From Channa striata (lineage: Eukaryota > Chordata > Actinopteri > Anabantiformes > Channidae), in NCBI GenBank assembly GCA_033026295.1, contig CM065175.1:14397837-14461836 (forward strand): a stretch of DNA of 64,000 bases. Reading direction: 5' to 3'. Numbering within the stretch: the stretch's first letter is position 1; each line of letters opens with the position of its first letter. The position numbers and the translations under genes are program-made. The notes beneath the pieces were generated by a model that was not told the DNA's origin, searched no databases, and saw only the letters and a list, made by a program, of their open reading frames with translations. Of this stretch, positions 26,321 through 39,000 are shown one piece after another.

Positions 26321-28676
26321 GTTTGTGCATGCATATTTTGTACATGCTTGAGGTAGTTTTGAATAAGTGAGCAGGACACACAAGAATGGATACAACAATT
26401 GTCTTTTCTGCCCACAAATTTCAATATTGTCCCCTTATGTTGGCTGAGCCCTCCCTCCCCCACACGCCACTGTGCTCGCTGCTTTGCTCTCAATTCGTCC
26501 ATCACCACAGCGGGGTGATAGATGGGGCGGTGGAGACGGTAAACGTTAAAGTTTGTGGGCCGTAGATGGACAGCTCGGCATGAATATCAGTGGCACGGAG
26601 TAAGCGCTGGGAATTGGATGAGCGAGAGCAAGGGAGGCGTCAGCACTTTTTCTCCCATGCATTTTCACTCATCCGGATTGAGTCTTATTATCTGACCCTA
26701 CTCCTCTTCCCTCGGCGACCTAATAATATTGTTTCAGTGATCCTGTCCAGCCTCTGACCTCATGACGTTACACAGGAATCTGTTAGATGAAGAGTTCCAC
26801 TTTTCCACAGATGTCTACTTTTGATCACACACGGGCACAGGCAGAAACAAAAAGCTTCTCCAGCCCTATAGCAGCAATTTAGTGATATTTAGTTTTATCT
26901 AAATGTTGCTGCAGTTATATTTGTATTATTCAGTCACCACCAGTCTCCCTGTGTCTAATAAGCTTTATTAGTCTGAAGAAGATTTTATCGAATACAAACC
27001 CTCTCGCATGTCCTCATGTTGTGCTTTACAGACACAGATCTGTACAAAACCTCATCAGCATGATCCCATTTGATTGGTTGACAGTGTCTGTTCAGTATTA
27101 AAAGTGGGATCAAAGTTGCAATATCAGTGAATTAACATGGTTATGTAGGAGCTTGTTAGGCATCTGAGGTAAATGGGAGGGGGATTTGGGAAATAATCCC
27201 TCCCCAATCTGGACCCCACAGCTGGTTCTCTCAAGCCTCTCCATCCGTCCCGATACATACACACACATTTACACACACACACACTGCTGTGAATTCCATG
27301 TTGGTGCCAAACCTGCACAGGGCACAGGGATAGAAATTGAAGGGGGACAGTAAAAGTGTGTCTCTGTGTTTAATTGGGTTTTTCCAAATCCGTCTTAACC
27401 CTGATACATATCGTTACACATGCTTTGGCGTCACTCAGTCCACAGGTCACCCAGAGAGAGCAACGTGAGAATCTCCGCTCTCAAACTTGCCAGCAAATGG
27501 ACATGGCTGATGTTCCCATTCACACCTAAACATCGCTACAACAGACTTCAATGAAAGTCTCAGGGACTAAATAACTATCTATGCTGTGAGACTGAAAGTC
27601 CGGGGTTATTTCAGTGAGGCCTTTAATTGTCATTTCTGCTTTTTGGTGACACATGCTCTCAGCCTGCGACTGCCTGTTAAATCTCCTTCTCCTGTGGTCA
27701 ACTGGGAGCCAGATTGGCCCGGGGAAAAACATGTTGACCTTGTCTACAGATTTAGAACACAGAAACATCAGTGATATGGCAGCTGTACTGTGGCAGGCAA
27801 CAGAAGCCGAGGCTCCAATCAGATCATCAGGTCAGATGGCTGTAGTTAATGCTGAAGCTCAGAGTGGGGATGTTGTGCTCTGCAACTCGGTGCACAAAGA
27901 CAATTTAGCAATTTTGTCACCCTCAGACATCTCGAAGGGTAATGAGCTCCTTTTTATAAATTAACATGCCCTGAAAACCGTGGGTGTTGTATGAGATAAA
28001 TCTTTGTGCAGATCTCATTTTGGGCATTGCTTATTCCGGCTAACTGTTGCTACCGACTCCCAGCTGTCATGTTCATTTTGTAATTGAGAGGGTTTTTTTT
28101 TTTTTATTTGACAAACTCTAAGCTGGTACATTGATTATGGCGATTGAGAAGATTTAGCCATGACCCCCTTCCAACACACACACACATACACGCACATACC
28201 TTCACACAAACATTTTAATTTTACATGTTCATTCAGTTCTCCTGCTCCTCTTTTTCGAATCAGTCTTCTGGACGTGACCCTATCTCTCCACACACCGTGT
28301 TACTTTCCTCCATGGTGCTTATTGCTTTCTTTGATTAATCTTCCTCTTTGGTTTTCCTGCCGTACCGGTCTGAGTCAGTAGACTTCCTGTTTTCAAAACA
28401 ACTCTTCATGTCAGCCTTCCTTCCTCCCATCTCCCTTCTCCCCCTGCGCCCTCGTCTTCTATTCATCACTCCACAGCCCATTTTACAGTATCTTTCTGTC
28501 TCCTTCCTCCATCCGTTTCTCTCGCTCCATTACCTTGCTCGTTCATGTCCCCTTCATCTCACCCTCTGCCTGTCCAGCCTCCTGACATGAATTCTTTTTA
28601 CCCTCTTACTGTATTTTTCTCTTCTTCCCTGCATTTCCCCTCTCGCTGTTCATCTTCAGGTCCTCTGTCCATCTCT

Positions 28677-28703
28677 CTCCCTCCCTCCCTCCCTCCCTCC
28701 CTC
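28677..28703. repeat. (CTCC)n tract
   Basis: Perfect CCCT/CTCC repeat inside a wider pyrimidine-rich region (28240-28880). The long open frames on both strands there follow from this composition. Confidence 0.92.
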
Positions 28704-30016
28704 AGCACCTCTGTCAAGCCTCTGCACTCTCCCTCCTCTTCCTTCATCTGGCAGTGGAACGGCACTACTCTTGCTGACAGTGCTGTTTGTGTGAACTGAG
28801 TGCTGAGCTTCACAGCCCCCTCGCCTCCCATTGCTCACCCCGCCGTTTCTCCCCCTCATCCTCCACCTCCCTCCCTCCTCGCCTCCTGCATCCCACCTAC
28901 ATACCCCTCTAGGTGGGAGAATTAACCTTCCAGCCCTGGGCTTAATGACTGTCTGCAGGGCCAGCTCAACACTGCACAACCCAGCTGCTAACATCTGGGC
29001 CTCACACACCCACTCACAAGGCAATACACATACACACACTACACCACACCACGCAGAACAGATACCGGACACTGGCACTGTGCAGAATGTGCAATAGAAG
29101 GTTGCAGTGCTTGAATATGAGCCATTGTGAGGATGTCTGTCATTATGTCTTTCTTCATTGCCTGCTGCACAAATGTGGGAGTTTCTTAGCAGTAGACAGT
29201 GATTGGTCTATCATTACTGCATGGCTGACCCATAGACCCACAGTGGGAACGGTGAATGCAGTAATACATGATATCGTGCAAATAGCTTATACATACAGAG
29301 TCACAGCACACATGTAAACTAACCACAGGTCCCCATGTGGAAAACAAAAATGACCTTAAAGTTGTCTTGCTAGAAGAGGTTTCCACAATGCTACACTGAG
29401 CAAATGCTTGTATTCTCCAGCCACTGTTCAGATGGAAGCGTATGTATAATTGACAAATTCGAGGGATCACGATTCAGAAACAGAACCAAATATTCTACTG
29501 CTGAAAGTCAATTCTTTGGCCTGTCTCTGTCTCCATCTCTGCACCCCAGGAGTATTCAGTATATGAAATACAGTTATCTGGATACCCTATTCCATCCATT
29601 ATGTATGAGCATAAATGTTACAAACTAGCAGCTGTGAAGACATCCATGTTGCATCTGTATTTTTGAGGGCTGATGTGCTCCTTTCAATCCAGCACAGTGA
29701 AATGCCGAAGAATGGGATACACGAATCCTCGGAAAACTACAAGCATGTTCCTCTGCTCCTGTAACTGGCTCACTCAAGCTTTTATAGTTTAGATATATTC
29801 TATAAAACTGGAGGTCTAACAACTTTTTAATGGTCATTTTGTTAAAATGTGAAGTTTTTAATATTGCCATGGAATTGGTTATTGACTTTTGGTCTTTTGT
29901 TGATGTAACCCTCTTGTAACGCCGGCCAGCGACTTACTGTATCCACACATTCCTCCATTCCTTCATTCTCAAATATGATCTCTCTCCCTCTCTCTGTCTG
30001 TTTGCTTCCATCTTAG

Positions 30017-30147
30017 ACTAAGGAGTGAGAGAAAGGGGGAGTCCCATTGGCATTCCTTAACATCTCCGTTGCTCACTTGTGTTCAGAGAGCCATCTGTAG
30101 ATCAGGAAAACAAAAAGACACTCCTGAGCCTCGGCGTCACTCAACAG
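30017..30147 (+). other. Candidate non-coding 5' exon
   Basis: CTTCCATCTTAG at 30016 and, 70 bases later, TTGTGTTCAG at 30086 are both good acceptors, and ACAG|GTAGGC at 30147 is a good donor. It lies 2.8 kb before the acceptor at 32991 on the same strand, so it could be an untranslated nphs1 exon. From 30087 two frames stay open, so a coding exon of something else is also possible. Weak evidence. Confidence 0.22.
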
Positions 30148-32991
30148 GTAGGCACAGTTCTCTTTCTCTCATGCAAATCCACACACCTATTCAAAGATTC
30201 TTGGCTTTTTAAGGAGCAGGTAAACCCTCTCTGTGTCTGCCTGCCTGCCTCACTGGCTTTTTCTCTGTGCACCCATCGGCAGGTAGATGTGCTTGAGTTG
30301 GTAGAGGTTGAAAGAAGGTTTTGCCTCTCAGTCTCTCAACTTTTTTTCTGAGGAAAGCTGGCATGTGAGTGTGTGTGTGTAGCAAACTCAGAGTAATCCA
30401 GTAAACCTGAACATTTGGAACTAAAGGAAGCTCAGACAAATCTCACACACACACCAAACTTTTTTTTTTGATTGCCTTGAAGTTGCTCTGGACAATTGCT
30501 GGGCAAAGCTGAGATGATTGGGTGTCCTCAAGGTCTTTGTTGTCTGTGTTATCTAGTCAGGTCTTAATCAGACTGCGTAAAGAATGTTTGAATGTGCGAG
30601 CAGTGATTCTGATGTGATTAGATTCTGTTGATAATCTAATCTGCATCTTTTAGAAACGCTTTTTTATCAGCAGTTCAGTGCTGAAGCATAAACAGTTCAC
30701 AATACCACTTCCATAATCTACTGTAATTGGACCTAAAGGCAACTGGGGAGATTGGCATGGGGTTCTGTTGGCATTAAGATGTAGGACCACGTGTGAATTG
30801 GATGTCTGCATAGGGGTTGAAGCTTAATTTTCTGTACATTGACTGATTTCATGGGGTTTCACATTAAATTGGTCTACGATTGAGAGTATTGAGTCATTTA
30901 ATGATGTTATGAAAGGCGCTATTAAAAATCTACCTGTCGGGGGTCACGCTGAATGGTTCAGCTACCTCTAATGCCCTTGCGGGGAGAGTGGCAGCCTTGT
31001 CTCTGAAAGTGAATCAAATTTCAAATCAAACTTTCTAATTTGCATTTGTAAGGTGATGGTGAAGAACAAGGTTCGAAAAAAACTCTGGCACTCTGGTGCC
31101 GTAGTAAAATATGGTCTTTCTTGTAGTGAATTGCCATTCAGTCTGGTATTTATCTAATGTTATGTTTTAATCAACTGTTAAATGACATAGTTATTCCACA
31201 CGGGCCACACCATTCCAGACTTACACAAAAACCCAAGATGTATCACTGAGTCAGCATTCTTTTGATGGGCTGTATTTACAAAGCGTTTAAGGCGGTTGTT
31301 TAACTAGGTAATGGGAAAGTGGGGAGGTCGAGCAGCCTGCGTCTTCTTTCATTAAGAGTCCCAATAAAAACCATGACAAACTTACCTGTGCTGGCCAAAC
31401 ACTTCTCTTTCCAAACAGGGAATATCTGCTGTTAGAATCTATATTCCCAAATTATATCTTTTTTTTTTAACCGTAGCATAAACAAATTTAAAAATGCAGC
31501 ACTTTCTATCAAGACACTGATAACTTTAAATTGCAAATCATATGAAAAAAATGTAAATGTTAGGTGGGATGTGATTTTGTTTACCTACACAAAGCATTAA
31601 AAGAGACAGAGATAAAAAGATGATGGGCACTTTCAACCTCAGAAAAGAATTTCTATTCATTGAAGAGGGAAGTAATTGCCCTTGTGTGCTCAAAGAGTAT
31701 ACTGGGGGCTCTGAAATACACAAATGTTTTGAGAGCGAAAAAATAATTGAGTGTGAGTTAATTCTTATCAAAGCCTGTTGGAGTGCAACTAATAGACTGA
31801 GGGGAGATGCGTCAAAGAGCTGTTGCCTTCAATTCATTTTGTCTATTCAGATGAGAAAATATTTAGTTTTCAATTAAGTAAATCACTATTATTTGTTCCA
31901 CTCTTGCAGCAGATAAATTGGAGTGATTACAAAGTGACTTAAAATCCACAGAGGGCTCTTCCTGGTCAAATAAGGAACAATATTGGATGCAATGGGCACC
32001 GAGCCATAACACAGGGCCTACAGTCTTAATTCCCAACACTGAGTACAAAAGCATGTTGTGATCCTGTGATGACAGTGGACAACACTTTCATAATATTAGG
32101 ATTACATGTAAAAAATACGGTGACTTTGTTATGTCAGTGCAGTTGCATGTCTAACCTTTATGGTTTCTAGTTCATGCCTATACAACACAGGTTGTCAGTG
32201 CATTTGCAACAACACATACACTGTTTAATTTATTTTCCCTATTGTTATGGTATGAATTACATTGCCTTAGTCAACTAAAAACATCCCAGATACGATGTGC
32301 TACTGTTGTGGTAAAAGGTCAAATATCTAAAACACTTTTAGATAATTGGTGATCTTGGTTAAAAGTACTGAATATACATACAAAGACATGAATTCTCTTT
32401 AAATTTATATTTATGTTATATTACATTTTGTAGCAGTATCTATATGTTTAAATAGGCATTTTCCATGTAGCCACTGTCAATTTAAACAATAAAATGATAT
32501 GTAAAAAGAACTTGCAGGAAGTTAAGTTAATTTCGTTAAGAAAGCAGTTTTGGGACATACAAGACAATACTGGATATATCTTCTCTGTTTTTCAGTCCCT
32601 CAGCTGTTCCTGTATGAGAAGCTAGAAAAACAAATGCCATAAGAAGCCACAGAGGTCCTTGCAACAACTAATCACAAATTCAAATGTACATTTCTAAGGG
32701 AACTTGTGACTCATCAGAACATTAGCTTCACTAAATAAGCCACTCAAACACAGAGTGTCTCTGCAAACTCAAAGTTCTTCTGCATTTATTTTCCATCCAA
32801 TACAAAAAACGTACAACAATGTGCTTAGAAAACAGATTTTTGCAATCACAAACGGATGTTTAAATATTACTGAAAAAAGAAGCAGCAGTATATTGTAGTA
32901 TGCAGTGTATTGTAAGAAACTCAAAAGCATATGCCTACATTCACCTTGTAGGGATTTTTTTTTATACTTCATGTTTTTTCCATATTTTCAG
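30148..32991. other. Presumed promoter-proximal or first-intron region of nphs1
   Basis: No coding content seen. If 30017-30147 is a 5' exon this is an intron, otherwise the proximal upstream region of nphs1. I found no convincing GC-rich WT1-type sites or TATA box. Confidence 0.35.
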
Positions 32992-33021
32992 GATTGTCAA
33001 AGGTCAGGTGTCAGTGGTGAA
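32992..33021 (+). other. nphs1: Probable 5' UTR portion of nphs1 exon 1
   Basis: A T-rich tract (about 32955-32989) ends in TTTTCAG at 32991, an excellent splice acceptor 30 bases before the ATG. This suggests the start codon lies in the second exon of the transcript and the promoter lies further upstream. Inferred from signal quality only; no TATA box is visible close to the ATG. Confidence 0.4.
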
Positions 33022-33085
33022 ATGGACTTCTTGTCAGCATGGATCATGTCTCCTTCAGCACTACCATTCCTCTGTCTCATCTGGG
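33022..33085 (+). CDS. nphs1: nphs1 exon 1: start codon and signal peptide
   Basis: Residues 1-21 plus one base. The ATG has G at -3 and G at +4, a good initiation context. The peptide has a short polar start, then a hydrophobic core (SALPFLCLIW); cleavage probably follows GTQA in exon 2. A second in-frame Met at residue 9 is a weaker alternative start. Donor GGG|GTAAGA, phase 1. A strong pyrimidine tract and AG end at 32991, so the exon may begin at 32992 with a 30-base 5' UTR. Intron 1 (33086-35806) shows nothing I recognise. Confidence 0.9.
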
Positions 33086-36000
33086 GTAAGAGAATCAAAT
33101 GCCATGGAGCCATCATTACACTTACTGTGTCCTTTTCAAGTTGCATCTGTGTTCAGGCCATTCAGCTGAGCGCTGAGAACCTTGACTTTATTGAAAACTT
33201 AATTAGATTTCCACTCTAACATAATAGCTAATGTACATTTACATGAGTCGCTCTTCAAGTAACACAGGTTTACTTGCAGTGTAACTGTAAATCGTTTAAA
33301 CTAACCTGGTTAAGCGAATACATTGTCTCATAATCCTATATAAAAAAAAATCTTAAAAAGGTTTATTGTGGCATCTGGTTATGTACTGACATATACTTTT
33401 GTTTATTTAAGCAAATCACACATTAACTAGACAGTAAGAAAACATCCTTCTGGTTGCTTCCCTCTTTTGCTTTTGCTCAGTCAAATAAGAAACTAGAATC
33501 TTCACCTTTTCACCTCTGTTTGGCTGCTGGATAATTATACCTACAAACACAACCTCATGTAGAGAAGATCACTTTGTTAACTGCATAACTGAAAAGCAGT
33601 CTTAGATTATTAGTGCTTTAAGAAAAATATTACAATCCAAACACTCTTTTAACCGTAGTATGGCCAACAGGGTTTTACCACCAGACCACGGTGACTCTTC
33701 TTTTCCAACTGGGCAGTTGTTTGATACGGTTTAGCTCAAGGTGAATCTGTCCAAAGTGAGCAGTATGGTAATGTGCACGTTATCCTTGGCAGCTTTTAAA
33801 GACTGGACACATCCCTCCTATTTTCACCTCTGGCTTTGCGAGGTTTATATTGAGAATAAATAACACTAACATTATTTCACTGCTACTGGGTATTATGTAT
33901 TTTTTCAGTAGTTTCCATGGTGATTACCCCAGTGGATTAAAGTTCAGAAACACAACTCTTATCTAAGGTATCAACATACGGTCAACACATTCTGAAGTAT
34001 AAATTATACTTATGACAAGAGTGAAAGATATAGTAATAAGCATATTTTTTTCATCAAAAAACGGCTACGGAATATTGGTGTTTGAGTTGCATGCTGTACT
34101 TGAGATCTGAAAAACTATATGGAAAAAGATTTGTATTTTACAATGTACAAATGAATGTAGAAATAAGGGGTCACAGGTGAATTGTATATGTATAATTGTA
34201 TGCATCCAGTCTTAAACGTAGAATAAAAGTCAGTATTACACAGCAGACGTTTGACATGTCTTAACAGGAAAGCCCAGTCGTAATTAATAACATTAGTTAA
34301 TGATGGATCTAGTTCATTTCAGTATTGGCATTCCAGCACAATGTGCAGTTTGCTCAGTGTCACAGTTTTGAATGAAGCCTTTATAAACAGTATAACTTTA
34401 TAGTCAAATTGTGTGTCAGTGGGTCAAATATTTTATACATAATCTGAAAGGAGACGTTTGTAAGGAGAAATATTGAATTGGCACTTGTTGCTGAAATTAC
34501 CCTTAGCTATGTAGAGCATTTTGTTTATAACTTTGGTTTCATGGATAACTTTGTCTTTTTGAGCCGGGAATCATCATCAATATCCCTGAAGAGTTTAAGA
34601 CACAAAAAATAAATAAATAAATGAATGTTGTACTCACATCTGACAAGTTTTTTTTCCATGTCCTTTAAAATAAGCTTTTATACAAGTCAAAATGTTTTAC
34701 CCCGCAGGCTTTAAAGGAGTTTAGATTTAAGTTCCTCTCCTACACTCACTGTAGGACATAAAAAGTATCATCACAAAAGTTTGATGGTATTTGTTTCTTC
34801 TCTATTGCAGAATAACACAATGTAATGCTGTTTCAACAGCCACTGTAGACCACAGTTGGGTATTCATTTATGGAAACTGTATGCAAATGTGCTTCTGTGT
34901 TTGGTTGTTTGTATGCATCCTCTGTAATGGCCAATCTTGCCCTTCATATTTGACGTGAGGTGACTGGTTCAGCCTTGATCTGAGAGCTCTGCCTCTCACT
35001 CATGTTGTCAGATGCAACAGAGCATGTACTTCACAAACAACTTGGTCATTGCTTCAATGAAGGTCAAGATTCAAACAGCTTAGCAGAATCCGGCTGGCTT
35101 CTCTGTGGGGCATTGTTTAAACAAGATTCACGCTTAGATATTAGACACTAATTGGAGTATGCAGTTGCATTTGGCTCCTTGAACTGAATTTATTCATAAA
35201 CCTCTCTCTATAATAACCATATAATCCTAGCTCCAGTATTAAAGGCTCGTGGGCAGTTTGCTTTAAGGTTACCTTTTCTGACTCAAGCACACTGCGCTGC
35301 AGAATGTCACCACAGAGCATGGTTGAAAGATGGCCATCCCCATCTATGACAAACAAGGAGGATTAAAGTGATAATCATTAGTCTTCCCAGGAGGAATTAG
35401 GTTGTGGGACATCGACATTGAAGAAAAACCGCAGGTGAACGAGGTCTCTGATACCCCATGCTTTTTTCCACCTCCCCATACCCTATCTGCATGACCGAGG
35501 GGGGATTTAATTCGCAGTAATTACTTTATTGACTCATTTTCAGGGCCGTATCACTGCAGTTTCCCATCAATAAAACATATGCCAGGATGAATAATGTGGC
35601 CCGACACCATGGGGTACCTTCTCAGACAAAAGACCACAAGACTGCATCCCTGTGGTGTTTATTAAAGTCATGCTCCCTCTCCTCTACTTTTATTTCCACC
35701 ATAACACTCCTTGTTTGGTTCTTCTCCATTTCTTTTCATTAAATCCAATCACATTCGTGCTTATTCCACTCCAACTCATTTCCTCCTTCACCTTTTATGT
35801 TTCAAGGCACACAAGCCCAGCAGGCCTTTAGGTCTGAGCCCAGGAACCTCACTGTGCGGATGGGAGCCACAGCTGTGCTGAAGTGTGAGGTGTTGCGGGC
35901 CTCGGGGACTGTGCAGTGGGTAAAAGATGGCCTCCTCCTGGGACCTCAGCGAAGTCTGCCAGGCTTTCCACGCTACAGCATGATTGGGAACGCCAACAGA

Positions 36001-39000
36001 GGTACACAGGGATACTCCGGGAATATGCTCTGTGACCTGTTAGGCTTTAATAGACCTTTTCAAGCTTAGTGAATGAACTTGTTTGATAAAAGCGCCATTA
36101 AAAAGACAGCAGAATTATCAAGTGTAATGTACACTGGCTATGGTTCAACGAGGGTTATGATTTATAGGTTTATCAAAGAAGTAACAATGAACACAGAAGA
36201 TCCTGGGAACTGGACTAGATAAAATAACACTAACGTGGGTCACTGCTAATTCTCCGTGATGTCCAATCTGTAAAGGGTAAAATTATGATGTACTAAAGGA
36301 AGTACTGTTATTAAATTAATCCCACTATGATAGGACTTTTTTTTTACATGGTTCTGATTATAAAGGGCTGCTGTCAGTTCAGGAAGCATTCAACGGTATG
36401 TCTTGATGTTTGGCTACTCAATAAGTAAATGAGATGATGTTGTTGCTATGGCGTAAAAGTGCTGTAATAAAGCAGCACAGACATTATGATAAGCTTATGG
36501 CGCACTAGCTCTCTATACAGGGAGCATCTGGGACCGAGGAGGTGATGTGATTGTCAACAGCCTCACACATATCCCCCTTACTGTCACTCACATGTAAAGA
36601 CAAAAAAATAAATTAAAGCAACAGAGTGTCAGCAAATCAGTGAGATGTGTCAGGAAATAAAGTGTGTTGCAGAATCTGCACCACAGTCTATAAAAAGTAA
36701 TAGCCAATTAGAAGGCAATCCTGAGTAAGAGAAGAGCATCTGTTCCTGATCAGCCCACAACTAGACAAGCTGCACTTCATTGTTGCACAGTGTGCAGGCC
36801 GCCAACAACACACAAACACTGTGAGATGCATAGATGCCCAGGCTCCCATTGTCCGTGCTTAGTAATGCCCAGAGTTCACATAAAATGACAAAAAAGCAGG
36901 TTGTGTAAATGAAGATCAGGCATTACAGCAGGTACAAGGTTAGAGAAATCTCCCCTTTTTTTATATCAACAATGAAAAAATACAAATGAACAAAAGGATA
37001 ACAAGTACACAAACTGTCAGACACTCGAACATACACTCATGAATAAAATACCAGTACCAGTACAGGTACACTCGCCCGAAAGAGAAGCAGAAGGATGAAA
37101 TTACTTTACACTGCACAGAAAGAACAGAATCATTTGAGCTGAAACTTGAAAACACTTGATGTGATCCTAGTTTTCATTGATCGTTATCGACAGTGATGTT
37201 TACTGATGCTTAAGAATAGCCCGAAATAACACAGTTTCACTCCGGGGTGAGGTGAGTTGATTCCGCTATATTCTCACTGCAGAACATATAGTTTCCCAAA
37301 GCTGGGGTAGTTTTGTGAATGTCTGTTGACATAAGCCCAAGTCCAGGATTTTGGGCATTTATGTACAACAACACAAACAAGAAGAACTGATTGATCAGAA
37401 CAATTTCACAAGTTCTTTATAATTTGGTTTCAGCAGCTCAGTGGTGGCACGTTTGGAACCCTGAATGTCCCTGATCCCTGCTGTGGATCTTCTTGTATGG
37501 AGTTTCGATGTTCTCCCTGTGTTTCCTTCAGGTGGGACGGTTTTATTCCCGCAGTCATAGGTTACTTGGGGACACTAAATTGCCCATAGGTTTGACTATT
37601 AACGTGAATGGTTGTCTGTGTCTGTCTCTCTGTGTGGGAGACTAGCGACCTTCACAGGCTTTTCCTCCGCTCTCGCCCAGCGACAGCTGGGACGGGCTCC
37701 AGCCCCCTGTGGCCCTGATAAGGAAAACCGGTTCAACATAATGATCCACAAGGTGTAATTTAATTGTGCATAAAGCTAGTCAATCAAGCAGACATGTAAA
37801 ATTGAATTATGAATGAAAACAGTGACATGACAACACATACTGCAAATCTTGCACATTTTCTAAACCAATATCAAATATTCATAAGTTGGCTAACCATATT
37901 GACACATAAATAATATATTAGCCACCTGCTGTAATTACTTGTTGTATGTGGCATTTTGGCAAAACTACCATGTCTTTGCACATACAGTTATTAACCTGTT
38001 TAATCTTGTAGGCCGGGGAGAAATGGACAAACGTCTTTACCCAACTGTTGAGTATGTGATTTTCAACAGAGACAAAAAAGATGTTGTTAAGACTCTGGCT
38101 GTTTAGAGCTGTGATGTGGCGTAAATACATTTCCTGTCGTAACGGAGCCATTGTGGAACACACCTGATGTTGAAAAGTTCTTTTGGCACTAAACAAATAA
38201 CAATGTATCATAACGCCTATTTTTAAAAATATGAAAGAAAATTAAAGTGAGATTATTTGGATTTTACTTGACTGACTAAAAACTTTCTAAATGAACACTG
38301 GTTAGTTTTCTTTTGCCTTTTCTCATTTTATTAAAAATGACCATTCCCAACTCTGTATCAATATGTATTTTTAGCTTTAGGGCTGATACACAAATATGGA
38401 TTCTCAGATGAGAAAATATACTTGCCTGGAGACACAGTGACTATGTATATATGTATACTGTATTCCAGAATTTTAAATGCCCTAGCTGAAATAAATACAG
38501 AGTAATGAATACATATAAAAACTGAGTTGCAACCATCCGCCATGTCCCCCACCATAAATACAAACTCTCTGCAACTTGATTGCACTATTTGTGAGTAATT
38601 TCAGGAACGAGGAATATGATTAATAACTTCAATGTCTCTCTCTCTCTCTCTCTGCACTCAATGATAACTTAGATGTGGAAATTGCTTCTGGTTGGTGTTA
38701 ATTATCTTGCCAGCTTACTTGACACATACATTTTTAGGCCTGGGTGGTTGTCAGACCAAGATACTATTTTGCACGTTAGTGGCTGTGAGCCAGGAAATCA
38801 GGAGCTGGAAAACCAACACTAAACATCAGCTAATCCCTACAGGTTATGGCACTGCATCAAACAAATCAAGCCCTGATGGCATGCCAGAAATTCAGAGAGA
38901 ACGACTCTGCTTGGCATCAATTAATAGACAGTTTATTTAGTCGGCCCTGCGAATTCTGTATTGGATTTCATTTACCTACTGGAAGTTCATTCTGAAACAA

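Larger units (their letters stand above)
18051..29999. other. No recognisable protein gene
   Basis: Long non-coding stretch. Open frames at 19350-19658, 27653-27964 and 28656-29097 lack domains; the last lies in a pyrimidine-rich, low-complexity area. Contains a TG repeat at 26287 and (CTCC)n at 28677. Confidence 0.5.

Noticed and set aside
26345..26365. TGAGGTAGTTTTG, resembling a let-7 seed
   Set aside because: The match stops after the seed and no hairpin partner is visible nearby.
27653..27964. 103-codon frame on the + strand
   Set aside because: No domain or splice support; composition is ordinary intergenic sequence.
28598..29097. Overlapping long frames on both strands
   Set aside because: Produced by a pyrimidine-rich (CTCC)n region; peptides are low complexity (proline/leucine or glycine/glutamate).
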